Assembly: GCA_023954375.1 (NCBI GenBank)
Contig: JAMLIC010000029.1
Span: 48,061 to 112,060, forward strand
DNA: 64,000 nucleotides
Reading direction: 5' to 3'
DNA from: Planctomycetota bacterium
GTDB taxonomy: Bacteria > Planctomycetota > J058
The position numbers were made by a program, and so were the translations under genes. Positions 53,523 through 63,953 of this stretch are shown one piece after another (positions within the stretch are counted from its first letter, which is position 1; the number at the start of each line of letters is the position of its first letter). The notes under the pieces were generated by a model. It worked only from the letters and a program-made list of their open reading frames with translations, searched no databases and was not told the origin of the DNA.

Positions 53523-54929
53523 ATGACCGCCCGGGTGATCCGCCTGACGAGCGACGACCTGAACTACCTCGAACGCCCGGTCAGCGGTGATGGCGGGTTC
53601 CAGAGTCTGCTCCGCCGTCTCAAGGAGGCCGTCGCGGGGGCAGACCTCGTCGTCGATGACGACATGATCGAGCAGATGCGGCGCTACGCCGGCAAGTACG
53701 GGAGCGGAGGTTTCCAGGCGCGGCTCCGCGAGATGCTCGACTCGATCGCCCCCGGGGAGGGACGTACTCCCGAGATCCGGTCGCTCCAGGTGTCGAACTA
53801 CCGGAGCCTTGGGCCCGGCACGACGATCCGGTTGGGGCGCCTCACCGCGTTCGTCGGCCCGAACGGATCGGGAAAGAGCAACACCGTCGACGTGCTGCGG
53901 TTCCTCTCCGACTCGATGCACATCGGGCTCGAAGGCGCCATCACGCGGCGTCACGGGATCGGTGCGGTACGGCGCTGGAGTTCGGGCCACCCCTTCAACA
54001 TGTCGATTGACGCAGAAGTCTCGGGACCCACGTTCCGGGGCAGCTATGGCTTCACGCTCGCAGGCGACAGCACCGAGGATTACTCGGTCAAGGAGGAGCG
54101 CGCGAGCCTGCTTCGAAAGGACGGGACTCGGCATCAGTTCAGGATCGAGCGTGGAACGTGGGTCGAGGGTCCGAGCGACCTGCGCCCCAGCGTCGATCCC
54201 CTGAACCTCGCGCTCCCGCTGATCGCCGGTGACGAGCGATTCAAGGCGCTCGCCGATGTGTTCCGAAGGGTCGCGATCTACGCGATCTTCCCTGACACGC
54301 TGCGCGAGCCGCAGAAGTACGACCCCGCGAAGCCGATGGACCGACACGGCTCGAACTGGGTGTCGATCCTCAAGGACCAGGCGAGGCCCACGTGGGAACC
54401 CGACCTCCTGGCCGCGCTGGGGAAGCTCACCGGAGACATCGACGCGATCAAGATCACGCCGGTCGGCGGCTACTTCATCGTCAAGTTCCGGCACAAGCGG
54501 GACGACCGAGAAGGCGGAAGTCCGGGACGACACAAGTGGTTCGACGCGGCACAGGAGTCGGACGGGACGCTCCGCTTCGCAGGCATCGTGAGCGCGTTGC
54601 TTCAGCAGCCGCACCTCCCGGTGATCGGGATCGAAGAGCCCGAGCTGACGATCCACGCAGGCGCGATCCCGCTCCTGTTCGATTTGCTCCAGGAGACACG
54701 CAGGCGTAGCCAGGTCGTGATCACGACCCACAGCCCGGAGCTACTCGACCTCCTCAGCGCCGACGACGTGCGCGTGGTGGAACGGATCGCGGGCGTCACC
54801 ACGGTCACGCCGATGGATGATGAGCAGCGAGCCGCCGTCAAGCAGGGCCTCTTGACCCTCGGTGAGATGGTGCGCACGGGCGCGCTCCGGCAGGGCATGT
54901 TGTTCGCTCCTGACGGCGACCAGGCATGA
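53523..54929 (+). CDS. AAA family ATPase (AAA_21/OLD-type), candidate defence gene
   Basis: 468 residues. After an N-terminal helical region (about 1-80), an ABC/SMC-type ATPase: strand and Walker A in FVGPNGSGKSNTVDVLRF (about 115-130), signature-like region near QESDGTLRFAGIVSALL, Walker B in LPVIGIEEPELTIHAGAI and the switch His in VVITTHSPELLDLL. This is the layout of the OLD, PARIS AriA and related phage-defence ATPases. GC is clearly lower than in neighbouring genes, hinting at horizontal transfer. Its ATGA overlap with the next gene marks a two-gene system. Confidence 0.88.
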   Translation: MTARVIRLTSDDLNYLERPVSGDGGFQSLLRRLKEAVAGADLVVDDDMIEQMRRYAGKYGSGGFQARLREMLDSIAPGEGRTPEIRSLQVSNYRSLGPGTTIRLGRLTAFVGPNGSGKSNTVDVLRFLSDSMHIGLEGAITRRHGIGAVRRWSSGHPFNMSIDAEVSGPTFRGSYGFTLAGDSTEDYSVKEERASLLRKDGTRHQFRIERGTWVEGPSDLRPSVDPLNLALPLIAGDERFKALADVFRRVAIYAIFPDTLREPQKYDPAKPMDRHGSNWVSILKDQARPTWEPDLLAALGKLTGDIDAIKITPVGGYFIVKFRHKRDDREGGSPGRHKWFDAAQESDGTLRFAGIVSALLQQPHLPVIGIEEPELTIHAGAIPLLFDLLQETRRRSQVVITTHSPELLDLLSADDVRVVERIAGVTTVTPMDDEQRAAVKQGLLTLGEMVRTGALRQGMLFAPDGDQA

Positions 54930-55561
54930 GCAAGGGCCTCGTGGTGGTCGAAGGCCACGGAGAGGTCGAGGCCGTGGCCAACCTCGTCCATCGACTCTGG
55001 CGCGCGCAGGGCCACCCCTTCCTCAACTGGCAGGTCAACCGCTGGCCGAAGCTGTCGACGGATGACGGCATCAGAAGGGCCTGCAGCTTCGCGCGGAGCA
55101 TCCGTGCCGTCGCCATGCTGGTGCTCAGGGACAACGAGGACAGTTGTCCGAAGGACGACGGGCCGCGCCTGGCGAAGATCGTGAGGGAGGAGGCGCTCTC
55201 CATTCCCGCCGCAGTGGTCCTCCTTTACAGGGAGTACGAGGTGCTCTTCCTCCCCTGCCTGGAGCGCATGGCTGGCGTAACGCTCAAGGACGATCGCGGC
55301 GTCGAGCGTCCGGGCTTGGTCGTGGGGACTCGGTTCGAGGGCAACTACGAGAGCGTGCGTGACGTGAAGGGCTGGTTGAGCGACCACTTCCCGCAGGGCC
55401 GGAGCTACAAGCCGACGCTCGATCAGTTGCCCATGACGCGCCTCATCGAGCTGGAGGTTCTCCGCACGTCGGGCCTGCCCTGCTTCGGAACGCTCGAGCG
55501 TGCCCTCACCTTCCTGGCGCAGGCGGTCGCCCGGTCCGTGGGCGGTGTCTATCCAGCGTGA
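54926..55561 (+). CDS. DUF4276-like (predicted TOPRIM-fold) partner of the ATPase
   Basis: 211 residues, overlapping the ATPase stop by four bases. The TOPRIM-like pattern is VVVEGHGEVEAV at the N-terminus (the acidic Glu) and LVLRDNEDS in the middle (DxD-like). A conserved YEVLFLPCLE with an acidic residue and NYESVRDVKGWL follow, as in DUF4276 proteins. TOPRIM domains in OLD-like systems cut nucleic acid when the ATPase is triggered; that activity is inferred here. The composition matches the ATPase gene. Confidence 0.8.
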   Translation: MSKGLVVVEGHGEVEAVANLVHRLWRAQGHPFLNWQVNRWPKLSTDDGIRRACSFARSIRAVAMLVLRDNEDSCPKDDGPRLAKIVREEALSIPAAVVLLYREYEVLFLPCLERMAGVTLKDDRGVERPGLVVGTRFEGNYESVRDVKGWLSDHFPQGRSYKPTLDQLPMTRLIELEVLRTSGLPCFGTLERALTFLAQAVARSVGGVYPA

Positions 55562-55606
55562 GCAGGGTAGCGCTGCCGCGACCTGTCGTCCGTGACGTCG
55601 ACTTCT

Positions 55607-55646
55607 GAGCTCGAGAAGAGATCGCTGCGCGATCTCTCTCGAGCTC
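55607..55646 (+). terminator. Long hairpin after the ATPase/DUF4276 pair
   Basis: Arms 55607-55625 and 55629-55646 pair over 18 bp with one bulge around a TGC loop. It is much less GC-rich than other hairpins here (GAGCTCGAG, GATCTCTC) and lies 46 bases after the stop. The remainder of the 222-bp gap to 55783 shows nothing else. Confidence 0.55.
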
Positions 55647-55783
55647 GGACCAGCGATGAGTGATGCGCTCGCGAGCGCGAGGGGCGGGCCCGGACGGGCA
55701 CGAGCTGTCCCGTTCCGCCCGTCCCATCGCTCGCTTTGGCGGCCGAGCACGAGCGGCGGAGTGAGAGTCCTCGAGCTCTCGGA

Positions 55784-56497
55784 CTAGGGGTTGGCTCTCC
55801 GGCCCGCCGCCGGCAGGCGCAGCGTCGCCTGCACGCCGCCGGGCACCGAGGCGACCTCGAGCGTGCCGCCCCAGCGGATGGCGATCCGCCGGGCGATGCT
55901 CAGGCCGAGGCCCTGGTGGCCCGGCTTGGTGGTGAAGAACGGCTCCTGCAGCTTGCCTGCGACGCCGTCGGGCAGTCCGCCGCCCTCGTCGGTCACGGCG
56001 ATCGCGACGTGGCCGTCGGCCTCCGGACGCGCCTCGACCCGGACCTCGCCGCCGCCGCGCGCCTCGACGGCCTGGACCGCGTTCTCGAGCAGGTAGCCGA
56101 GGGCCAGCGCGAGGTCGTCGGCGTCGGTGGCGACCGGCGGCACGCCGTCCGACGACGGCAGCGCCACCACGACCGCACGCGGCGCCTCGAGCCGCTCGAG
56201 GGCCGACCGGGCGGCCGCCGCGGGGTCGACCGCGCCGGCCGGCCGCTCGTCCTCCAGCTCCGAGGTGCCGAGGAGCTCGCAGGCGGCGGTGACCTCGCGG
56301 TCGATCAGCTCGAAGAACTTCGGGACGTTCGGGTCCTCGGCCGCCAGCGGCGTGGCGCTCACCTTGCGCCGCAGGTAGTAGGCCGCGGAGCGCAGGACCG
56401 ACAGGCGGTTGCGCAGGGCGTGACGGAGCGACGACCGCACCTCCTCGACGAGGTACGCCCGGGCGAGCTCCTCCTGGCGACGGTCGGCGCGGGCCAC
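55784..56497 (-). CDS. Small cytoplasmic histidine kinase
   Basis: 237 residues from GTG 56497. There is no sensor or membrane segment: a short DHp helix (RHALRNRLSVL, His near residue 27) leads directly into an ATPase domain with LLENAVQAVEARGGG, DEGGGLPD, EPFFTTK and GLGLSIARR. It may be driven by a partner protein in trans. It is separated from the oxidoreductase gene upstream by 59 bp. Confidence 0.85.
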   Translation of the reverse strand: MARADRRQEELARAYLVEEVRSSLRHALRNRLSVLRSAAYYLRRKVSATPLAAEDPNVPKFFELIDREVTAACELLGTSELEDERPAGAVDPAAAARSALERLEAPRAVVVALPSSDGVPPVATDADDLALALGYLLENAVQAVEARGGGEVRVEARPEADGHVAIAVTDEGGGLPDGVAGKLQEPFFTTKPGHQGLGLSIARRIAIRWGGTLEVASVPGGVQATLRLPAAGRRANP

Positions 56498-56556
56498 GGC
56501 CCTATCGTACCCCTCCCGTGCGGGGGTGCACCCCTGGGGGTCGCCGCTCACACACG

Positions 56557-57786
56557 TCAGATGATCATCGTCTCCGGATCCGGCCGCGCCTCGCCCGCGA
56601 GCAGCGGACCCAGCGCGAACGCCTCGCGGCCGCCTTCGATCCGCGCCGGGCGGTCGAGCAGGAGGTCGGCCGTGAGCATGCCGTAGGCCGGCGCGTGCAT
56701 GATCCCGTGGCCGCTGGCGCCCGCGGCGAGGACGAGGCCACGGGTCCCCGGGTCGCGGTCGATGATCACGCGGTGGTCGGGCGTGACCTCGTAGTAGCCG
56801 CACGAGGCGTCGGCGATCCCGATCTCCTCCTCGAGGAAGAAGCCGATCGCCTCCGAGAGCCGCAGCAGGATCTCGAAGCCGTACTCGTCGTGGTCGCGCC
56901 CGTAGCCCGGCTCGATCGCGTAGTCAGGCTCGGGCGGGAGCGGGGCGGCGCGCGGGATCTCCCCCGGGCCCAGCTCCGTCGGCCGCTCGTCGAAGCCCCA
57001 GGCGAGCGACTCGCGCGCCTCGCTGCGCACGTAGGGCCCCAGGTCGAGCACGGTCATCGGGAACCCGGAGACGTCGCGCTCCTTGATCCGGGGCGAGATG
57101 TAGACGTAGCGCTTCACCGGCGCGATCGGCACGTGCGGCGCCAGCGCCCGCATCCAGGCGCCGGTCGCCAGCACCACCTGCTCGGCGCGGAGCAGGTCCT
57201 GCCCCAGCCGGACGCCCCGCGCGCGGCCGCCCTCGACCTCGACGGCGTCGACCCGCGTCCCCTGCGCGATCGCGACGCCGAGGCGGCGCGCGGCCTCGGC
57301 GTAGCCGGCGGCGACGGCCAGCGGGTCGAGGTAGCCGTCGGACGGGCACCAGGTGGCGCCGGCCACGGGCGCGTCGACGAAGGGGAAGCGGGCGCGGACG
57401 TCGTCGCCCCGCAGGACGGCGACGTCGTCGACGCCGCACTCGCGCTGGAGCGCCACCGCGCCGGCCGCGCGGTCGAGGGCGTCGGGGTCGCGGTAGAGGA
57501 ACAGGTAGCCGATCTGCCTCAGGCCCACGTCGTGGCCGGCGATCTCCTCGAAGCGCTCGAACTCGCGCTGCGACACGGCGCTCGCGAGCACGTGGATCCG
57601 CGAGCGGAACTGCTTCCGGTAGGCGGCGAAGGAGCGCGCCGTCGACCCCGAGCCGACGTGGTCCTGCTCGAGGAGCGCGATCCTCAGGTGGGGCGCGGCC
57701 TGCGCCAGGTAGTAGGCGGTCGCGGCGCCGATCACGCCGGCGCCGACGATCGCCACGTCCACCGGCTCGCGCGGGTCGAGGGTCAT
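56557..57786 (-). CDS. FAD-dependent oxidoreductase of the DAO family
   Basis: 409 residues. N-terminal FAD dinucleotide-binding motif VAIVGAGVIGAATAYYL; a second FAD region VVLATGAWM and a C-terminal GLVLAAGASGHGIMHAPAYG complete the D-amino-acid-oxidase/sarcosine-oxidase fold. It probably oxidises an amine or N-methyl amino acid; substrate unknown. ATG at 57786 is 10 bp after the stop of the sigma-54 regulator, so it may be controlled with it or by it. Confidence 0.9.
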   Translation of the reverse strand: MTLDPREPVDVAIVGAGVIGAATAYYLAQAAPHLRIALLEQDHVGSGSTARSFAAYRKQFRSRIHVLASAVSQREFERFEEIAGHDVGLRQIGYLFLYRDPDALDRAAGAVALQRECGVDDVAVLRGDDVRARFPFVDAPVAGATWCPSDGYLDPLAVAAGYAEAARRLGVAIAQGTRVDAVEVEGGRARGVRLGQDLLRAEQVVLATGAWMRALAPHVPIAPVKRYVYISPRIKERDVSGFPMTVLDLGPYVRSEARESLAWGFDERPTELGPGEIPRAAPLPPEPDYAIEPGYGRDHDEYGFEILLRLSEAIGFFLEEEIGIADASCGYYEVTPDHRVIIDRDPGTRGLVLAAGASGHGIMHAPAYGMLTADLLLDRPARIEGGREAFALGPLLAGEARPDPETMII

Positions 57787-57796
57787 GGGCGGGAGT

Positions 57797-59205
<1,409 letters not shown>

Positions 59206-59209
<4 letters not shown>

Positions 59210-60453
59210 GCGCCCTCCGCCGCGGCGGGCTGCGCCGCGCGCTCGGCCGGGAGCCACAGCGCGAAGCGCGCGCCCCCCGCCCCGCCGACCGGCGGCACGA
59301 GCGCGAGGTCACCGCCGTGCGCGCGGCACAGGCCGCGCGACAGCGCCAGCCCGACGCCGAGGCCGCGCTCCTTGGTGGTGAAGAACGGCTGGAACAGCCG
59401 CGCCCGGACCGCGTCCGGGACGCCCGGCCCCTCGTCCTCGACGGTGAGCGTCCAGCGCCCGCCCTCCAGGCGCGAGGCGAGGCGCACGCGCCCGCCGCGC
59501 GGCATGGCGTCGGCCGCGTTCTGCAGGAGGTTCAGCACGACCTGCTGCACCTGCGAGGCGTCCGCGAGCACCGTCGCCGCGCCGGCGCGCAGGTCGGCGT
59601 CGACCGTCACGCGGCGGTGCCCGAGGAGCGGCTCGAGCAGCGCGATCGTCCTCGCCGTCGTGGCGTCCGGGTCGACGGGCTTCCGCGCCGTCACGGCCGG
59701 CTGCCCGACCGAGCGCAGGCCGTCGACGAGCAGCGCCAGCCGCTCGCTCTCGGTGGCGATCAGCTCGAGCGGCGCCGGCTCGACGGTGCCCTCGCGGGCG
59801 CGCTTCGCCTGGGCGCGGGCGATCGCCTTGATCGCGCCGAGCGGGTTCTTCACCTCGTGCGCCACGGACACGAGCAGGCGCAGGAGCGCCTGCGTGCGCG
59901 CGGCGACGACGCGCCGCTCGCCGGCCCGGCCGAGGAGCGCCGCGGCGAGCGTCGCCAGGGCGGCGACGAGGGTCACCGGCGCCCAGGCGCGCTGGCGCTG
60001 CGAGGCGAGCAGGTCGACGGGGTAGAGCACGTAGACCGAGCCCACACGAGGCGGAGGCAGCGCCACCACGCCGACCGTGAAGCGCTCCGCGCCGAGGGTC
60101 GCCTCGGCCACGCGGGCCCGGTCGCCGGCAGGGGGCAAGGCGTCCGGCGCGAAGGCCCGGCGGCGCTCCGGGGCGAGGCTCGTGGCGACCGGCCGGCCGG
60201 CGGCGTCGGTCACGACGACGTCGGCGCCGATGAACTCGGCCACGCGCCGCAGCGACTCGTCGCCCAGCGGGAAGCCCGGGTGGCCGAGGAGGCGCGCCGC
60301 CTGGGCGATCTCCAGGCGCAGGCGCTCCTCGAGGGCGGAGTCGACGAGGTGGAACGTGAGGGCGGCCGTGGCCGCGACCAGCACGACGGTCGAGGCCAGG
60401 AACAGCCCCGCGATCCGGGGGCTCCGCGCGCCCTGGGGGCCCTCGAGGTTCAG
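59206..60453 (-). CDS. Membrane sensor histidine kinase, probable CTG start
   Basis: About 415 residues. CTG at 60453 was chosen because GGAGGA lies seven bases upstream, an in-frame stop precedes it, and it completes the first transmembrane helix (RIAGLFLASTVVLVAATAAL). The next usual start, GTG 60384, has no ribosome site and cuts that helix. Then a periplasmic region, a second helix, DHp with SVAHEVKNPLGAIKAI, and an ATPase domain with LNLLQNAADAMPRGG, EDEGPGVPD, FQPFFTTK and GVGLALS. Cognate kinase of the downstream NtrC-type regulator. Confidence 0.88.
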
Positions 60454-60520
60454 CCGGCGTCCTCCGTCGGCTCGACTCTACTCCTGCGCGCGCAGGGCCG
60501 CGAGCGTGCGCGCCGCGCGG

Positions 60521-61405
60521 TCAGCTCCCCGACACCCGCTCCGCCCGACGCCGCTCGCAGCCGCGGACGGTGCAGCGGCGGTGCTCCTCGAAGCAGGCGG
60601 CGTGGTGGAGCGTGCCGCACGCCGCGCAGGCGACCACCTCGTCCTGGGCCTCGTCGAGCGCGTCGCGGCAGTAGGGGCAGACGGTCTCCGACCGTCGGAC
60701 GCTCAGCGCCGGCGCGTCGCTGGTCGAGGGGCGGGTCCGCGCGGCGAGCAGGCGCGGCCGCGGGTCCGGGGGCGGCGGGGTGTCCGTGCGCACGGCGGCG
60801 GCGACGGTGATCAGGGCGCGGGCCAGACGCTCGAGGTCCGGGGGGCTGCCCGGTCGGTCGGGGACGGTCACCTCGAGGCCCGTGAGGCCCACGTCGACCT
60901 CGCCCCCCGCCGCGAGCAGGCCGACCAGGGCGCCGGCCGCGGGCTCCTCGCGGAGGGGGGCGGGCGGCGGCGCGCCGTCGCGGAGCGCCGGGGTCCTCAT
61001 GAAGCCGTTCACGACCTTGCCCGTGAGCGCGACCGGGACGTGGGCGGCCAGGCGCAGCGTCAGGCCCTTCGCCTCCCACGCCTCGACGGTCACGCGCTCG
61101 CCGTCGAGGCGCCCCTCGAGCGCCCAGCCCTCGCCGCCGAGCAGGCGCATGCGCGTCCGCGTGAGCCGGCGCGCGAGCGCCTGGAGCGCGGGCGGCGGGG
61201 CGACCTGCTCGGGCGGGCGGGACCTGGCGCTCAGTTCGCGGGCGACGAGGGCCGCCACCAGCCCGACGCCCAGGAACAGGCAGGCCGGCACGACCAGGGC
61301 GAGGCGGCCGCTGGCGGCCCCGGCGAGGGTCGTGACGGCGCCGACGAGGAGGGCGGCGCCGGCGACGGCGCGAGCGGCCGCCACCTCGCTCGCCCGCCGC
61401 GTCAC
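60521..61405 (-). CDS. Membrane protein with C-terminal RING-like zinc finger
   Basis: 294 residues from GTG 61405, overlapping the previous stop (GTGA). Two transmembrane segments near the N-terminus (about 12-30 and 35-55), a central alpha/beta domain, then a C-terminal cross-brace zinc finger: CPYC, CAAC, HHAAC, CTVRGC. It is related to the fingers at 15061 and 20294, but here the finger is at the C-terminus. It belongs to an operon with the FHA-kinase gene. Confidence 0.8.
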   Translation of the reverse strand: MTRRASEVAAARAVAGAALLVGAVTTLAGAASGRLALVVPACLFLGVGLVAALVARELSARSRPPEQVAPPPALQALARRLTRTRMRLLGGEGWALEGRLDGERVTVEAWEAKGLTLRLAAHVPVALTGKVVNGFMRTPALRDGAPPPAPLREEPAAGALVGLLAAGGEVDVGLTGLEVTVPDRPGSPPDLERLARALITVAAAVRTDTPPPPDPRPRLLAARTRPSTSDAPALSVRRSETVCPYCRDALDEAQDEVVACAACGTLHHAACFEEHRRCTVRGCERRRAERVSGS

Positions 61406-62145
61406 GCCGCTCCCAGCGCCGCGTCGAACCGCCGGTCGAGCTCCTCGAGCAGCCCCTGGACCGCCGGGTCGTCGAGCGCGGCCTCGAGGCGGTCGACCGC
61501 GCCGGCGACCGCCTGCCGCTCGGCGGCCGGGAGGGCGGCGACGGCGGCGGCCTCGTCTTCGACGTCCTTGCGGAGCACCCGCCGCGCGGCGCGCAGGAGC
61601 TGGCCCGGCATGGTCCGCGCCACGCGCACGACGGCGCCGAGCGCCGTCACGACCGCCACGCGGTCGATCCCGGCGTAGGCCGCGTCGAGCGCGGTCCGGA
61701 GGCGCAGCGCCTCGAGCGCCAGCGGGTCGGCGCCCGGCGGCGCCGGCCCGGCGCCGGCGAGGTGCCCGGCGCGGAGGCGCCGGTCGACGGCGCGCCCGAG
61801 CGCCAGCGTGCGCCCGACGTCGAGCGCGGCGGCGCGGATGCCGAGGAAGAAGAAGACGGTGCGCAGGAGCTTCTTCAGCGGCCAGAGGAGCAGCTTGAAC
61901 GGCAGCCCCAGGCAGCGGTCGAGGCACCCCCGGCCCTGCCAGAGGGGCGCCAGGCGCGCCGGGTCGACGTCGCGGCCGTGGGCGCGCAGGAGCGTGGCGA
62001 CGAGGTGCGCCCGGGAGCGCCGCACGAGCAGGTCGTCGACGAGCGGCAGCGGCACCAGGACCGCGGCGGCCGTGAACAGCGCCGCGCGCGCCTGGGCGGC
62101 GGCGAGGTCGCCCTCGCCGGGGACCGCTGGCCCTTCGCCGGTCAC
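61402..62145 (-). CDS. Hypothetical membrane-associated protein
   Basis: 247 residues from GTG 62145, overlapping the kinase stop (GTGA). One hydrophobic segment (about 20-38) and a second amphipathic region (LPFKLLLWPLKKLLRTVFFF, about 80-100), then a helical Ala/Arg-rich C-terminus. A Cys pair (CLDRC) sits just before the second region. Not recognised. Its place between an FHA-kinase and a RING-like protein suggests a substrate or partner of that kinase. Confidence 0.7.
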   Translation of the reverse strand: MTGEGPAVPGEGDLAAAQARAALFTAAAVLVPLPLVDDLLVRRSRAHLVATLLRAHGRDVDPARLAPLWQGRGCLDRCLGLPFKLLLWPLKKLLRTVFFFLGIRAAALDVGRTLALGRAVDRRLRAGHLAGAGPAPPGADPLALEALRLRTALDAAYAGIDRVAVVTALGAVVRVARTMPGQLLRAARRVLRKDVEDEAAAVAALPAAERQAVAGAVDRLEAALDDPAVQGLLEELDRRFDAALGAA

Positions 62146-63365
62146 GCCCGGCCCGTCCCGCTCCCGGGCTTCGTCAGCTTCACCCGCGGCGGCGGGTCGG
62201 CCCGCCGCACCCAGCCCTCGAGCGCCTCGGCCAGCGCCATGGCCGTGGGCGTGCGGTCGGTCGGGTCGAGGTTGAGGGCCTGGCGGCAGATCGCCGAGAG
62301 CGTGCGATCGACCGTCGGGTCGACCTGCTCGGGCGGCGGGTAGTCGCCGCGCGCCACCTGGTCGAGCATCACGTTGAGGTCGTCGCCGACGAACGGCGGG
62401 CGCCCGGTGAGCACCTGGTAGAGGATCGCGCCCAGCCCGTAGACGTCGGCGGTCGGCCCGACGCGCTTGGCGTCGTCGATCTGCTCCGGCGCCATGTAGT
62501 TCGGCGTGCCCATCATGACGCCGGTCATCGTCAGCCCGTCGTCGTGCTCGAGCGCCTTGGCCACGCCGAAGTCGGTCAGCCGGATCACGCCCTTGTCCGA
62601 GACCATGACGTTGCCGGGCTTGAGGTCGCGGTGGACGATCCCCTTCTCGTGCGCGTAGTGGACGGCGCGCGCCACGCGCGCCATGAGGCGCACGCCCTCG
62701 AGGCGCGACAGCCCCGCCTTGATCCGCTGGCGCAGCGTCTCGCCCTTGACGAACTCCATGGAGAAGAACAGCTCGCCCGTGTCCGGGAGCGTCCCCATGT
62801 CGTGGACGCGCACGATCCCCGGGTAGTCCCGGAGCGAGCCCTGCAGGATCGCCTCGCGCTTGAAGCGCTCGAGCAGCTCGCCCGTCGCGCGCCCGCCGGC
62901 GAGGAGGAGCTTGACCGCCACGCGCCGGCGGAGCTGGTCGTCCCAGCCCTCGTAGACGACCCCCGCCCCGCCGTTTCCGACGATCCGCAGGAGCAGGAGG
63001 TGCGGGAGGATCCGCTGCGGCAGCGTCAGCCAGCCGTCCCGGTCGCGGCGCGGGGCGAGCGGGTCGAGGACGCCGATCACGGCGAGCTGCACGTCGGCGC
63101 CGAGGGTCAGCGTGGCCCCCGCCCCCGCGTGCGCCTCGCCCTGCACCCGCTGGCCGGCGAGGAGCGTCGGCTTGTCCGAGAGCGGCCGGACGCGCACACG
63201 CCCGTCGAGCTCGGCGTAGAGCTCGCAGTGCTGGCGCGAGACGTGGCGGTCCTTGATCACGAACCCGCAGGCGGCGGGGTCGCGGCCGACGACGACCGGC
63301 TGCCAGGTCGGGCAGAGGTGCACCTGCCCGCGGTCGACCTCCTGCACGAGCACGCCGCCGCTCAC
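62142..63365 (-). CDS. FHA-domain Ser/Thr protein kinase
   Basis: 407 residues from GTG 63365 with GGAGGG upstream. An N-terminal FHA domain (VVVGRDPAACGFVIKDRHVSRQHCEL, shown here only in part: GRD, SRQH) binds phosphothreonine. The kinase domain (about 125-390) has GNGGAGVVYEGW, the Lys in VAVKLLL, HRDLKPGNVM, DFGVAKAL and GTPNYMAPEQ. There is no transmembrane segment. First gene of a three-gene overlapping operon with the hypothetical membrane protein and the RING-like protein. Confidence 0.93.
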   Translation of the reverse strand: MSGGVLVQEVDRGQVHLCPTWQPVVVGRDPAACGFVIKDRHVSRQHCELYAELDGRVRVRPLSDKPTLLAGQRVQGEAHAGAGATLTLGADVQLAVIGVLDPLAPRRDRDGWLTLPQRILPHLLLLRIVGNGGAGVVYEGWDDQLRRRVAVKLLLAGGRATGELLERFKREAILQGSLRDYPGIVRVHDMGTLPDTGELFFSMEFVKGETLRQRIKAGLSRLEGVRLMARVARAVHYAHEKGIVHRDLKPGNVMVSDKGVIRLTDFGVAKALEHDDGLTMTGVMMGTPNYMAPEQIDDAKRVGPTADVYGLGAILYQVLTGRPPFVGDDLNVMLDQVARGDYPPPEQVDPTVDRTLSAICRQALNLDPTDRTPTAMALAEALEGWVRRADPPPRVKLTKPGSGTGRA

Positions 63366-63418
63366 GTCCGGGGACCCTCCGGGAGTGACTCTAGCGCGGG
63401 CCGCCGGCCGGCGCCCGG

Positions 63419-63568
63419 GCCGGGAGCGGGGGCGGGAGCGGGAGCGGGGGCGGGAGCGGGGGCGGGAGCGGGGGCGGGGGCGGGAGCGGGGGCGGGAGCG
63501 GCCCTCGGCCTCGGCCTCGGCCTCGGCCTCGGCATCGGCCTCGGCCTCGGCATCGGCCTCGGCTTCGG
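63419..63568. repeat. Hexanucleotide tract E (left flank of S23 module 3)
   Basis: About 13 GGGAGC/GGGGGC units (63421-63500) are followed by about 11 CTCGGC/ATCGGC/TTCGGC units. The order and strand match module 1. The rest of the module lies beyond the window. Confidence 0.88.
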
Positions 63569-63575
63569 CCGCGGC

Positions 63576-63610
63576 CTGCGCGCCCGACGCGCTTCGCGCC
63601 GGGCGCGCAG
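63576..63610 (-). terminator. Conserved hairpin 3' of type I S23 gene (copy 3)
   Basis: The same 11-bp stem as at 34388 and 46258. Its 13-base loop differs slightly (ACGCGCTTCGCGC), while the stem is unchanged. Confidence 0.6.
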
Positions 63611-63620
63611 CGCTGGCGCG

Positions 63621-63953
63621 TCAGCGCCGCGGGTGCACGAGGCGCCAGAGCATGGCGAGCGTCCGGTCGAGGAGCTCTCGCGGCCCTGCGAGCTCGGCGG
63701 CGGTCACGTGCCCGTCCGCCTCGGCGATCGCGAGCACCGCGCGCAGCTCGCGCCCGCTGCCGTAGGCGTAGGTGAAGTGGCGGCCCCGGTCTCGCCCCTG
63801 GCGGCCGTTGCCCTCGGCCACGTTGAGGGCGATCGACTGCGCGGCGCGGCGGCCCTGGTCGGCGAGGTTCGCGTCCTGCGCGCGGACGCGCTCGAGCGGC
63901 CCGCGGAGGGCGGTGACGAGGTCGAGCGCGACGGTCTCGGCGTGGAACGGCAT
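63621..63953 (-). CDS. S23-type four-helix-bundle protein, type I (copy 3)
   Basis: 110 residues from ATG 63953, with the conserved leader (GAACGAAGGAGAG) upstream. Almost identical to copy 2 at 45913 (four differences). By analogy with modules 1 and 2, a divergent type II gene should lie just beyond the right edge of the window. The leader from 63954 to 64000 is already recognisable up to the GGCGAGGCC start of the outer inverted repeat. Confidence 0.87.
   Translation of the reverse strand: MPFHAETVALDLVTALRGPLERVRAQDANLADQGRRAAQSIALNVAEGNGRQGRDRGRHFTYAYGSGRELRAVLAIAEADGHVTAAELAGPRELLDRTLAMLWRLVHPRR

Noticed and set aside
53523..55561. Calling the ATPase pair PARIS
   Set aside because: The second protein resembles DUF4276 rather than the DUF4435 effector of PARIS, so only a general OLD/PARIS-like label is justified.
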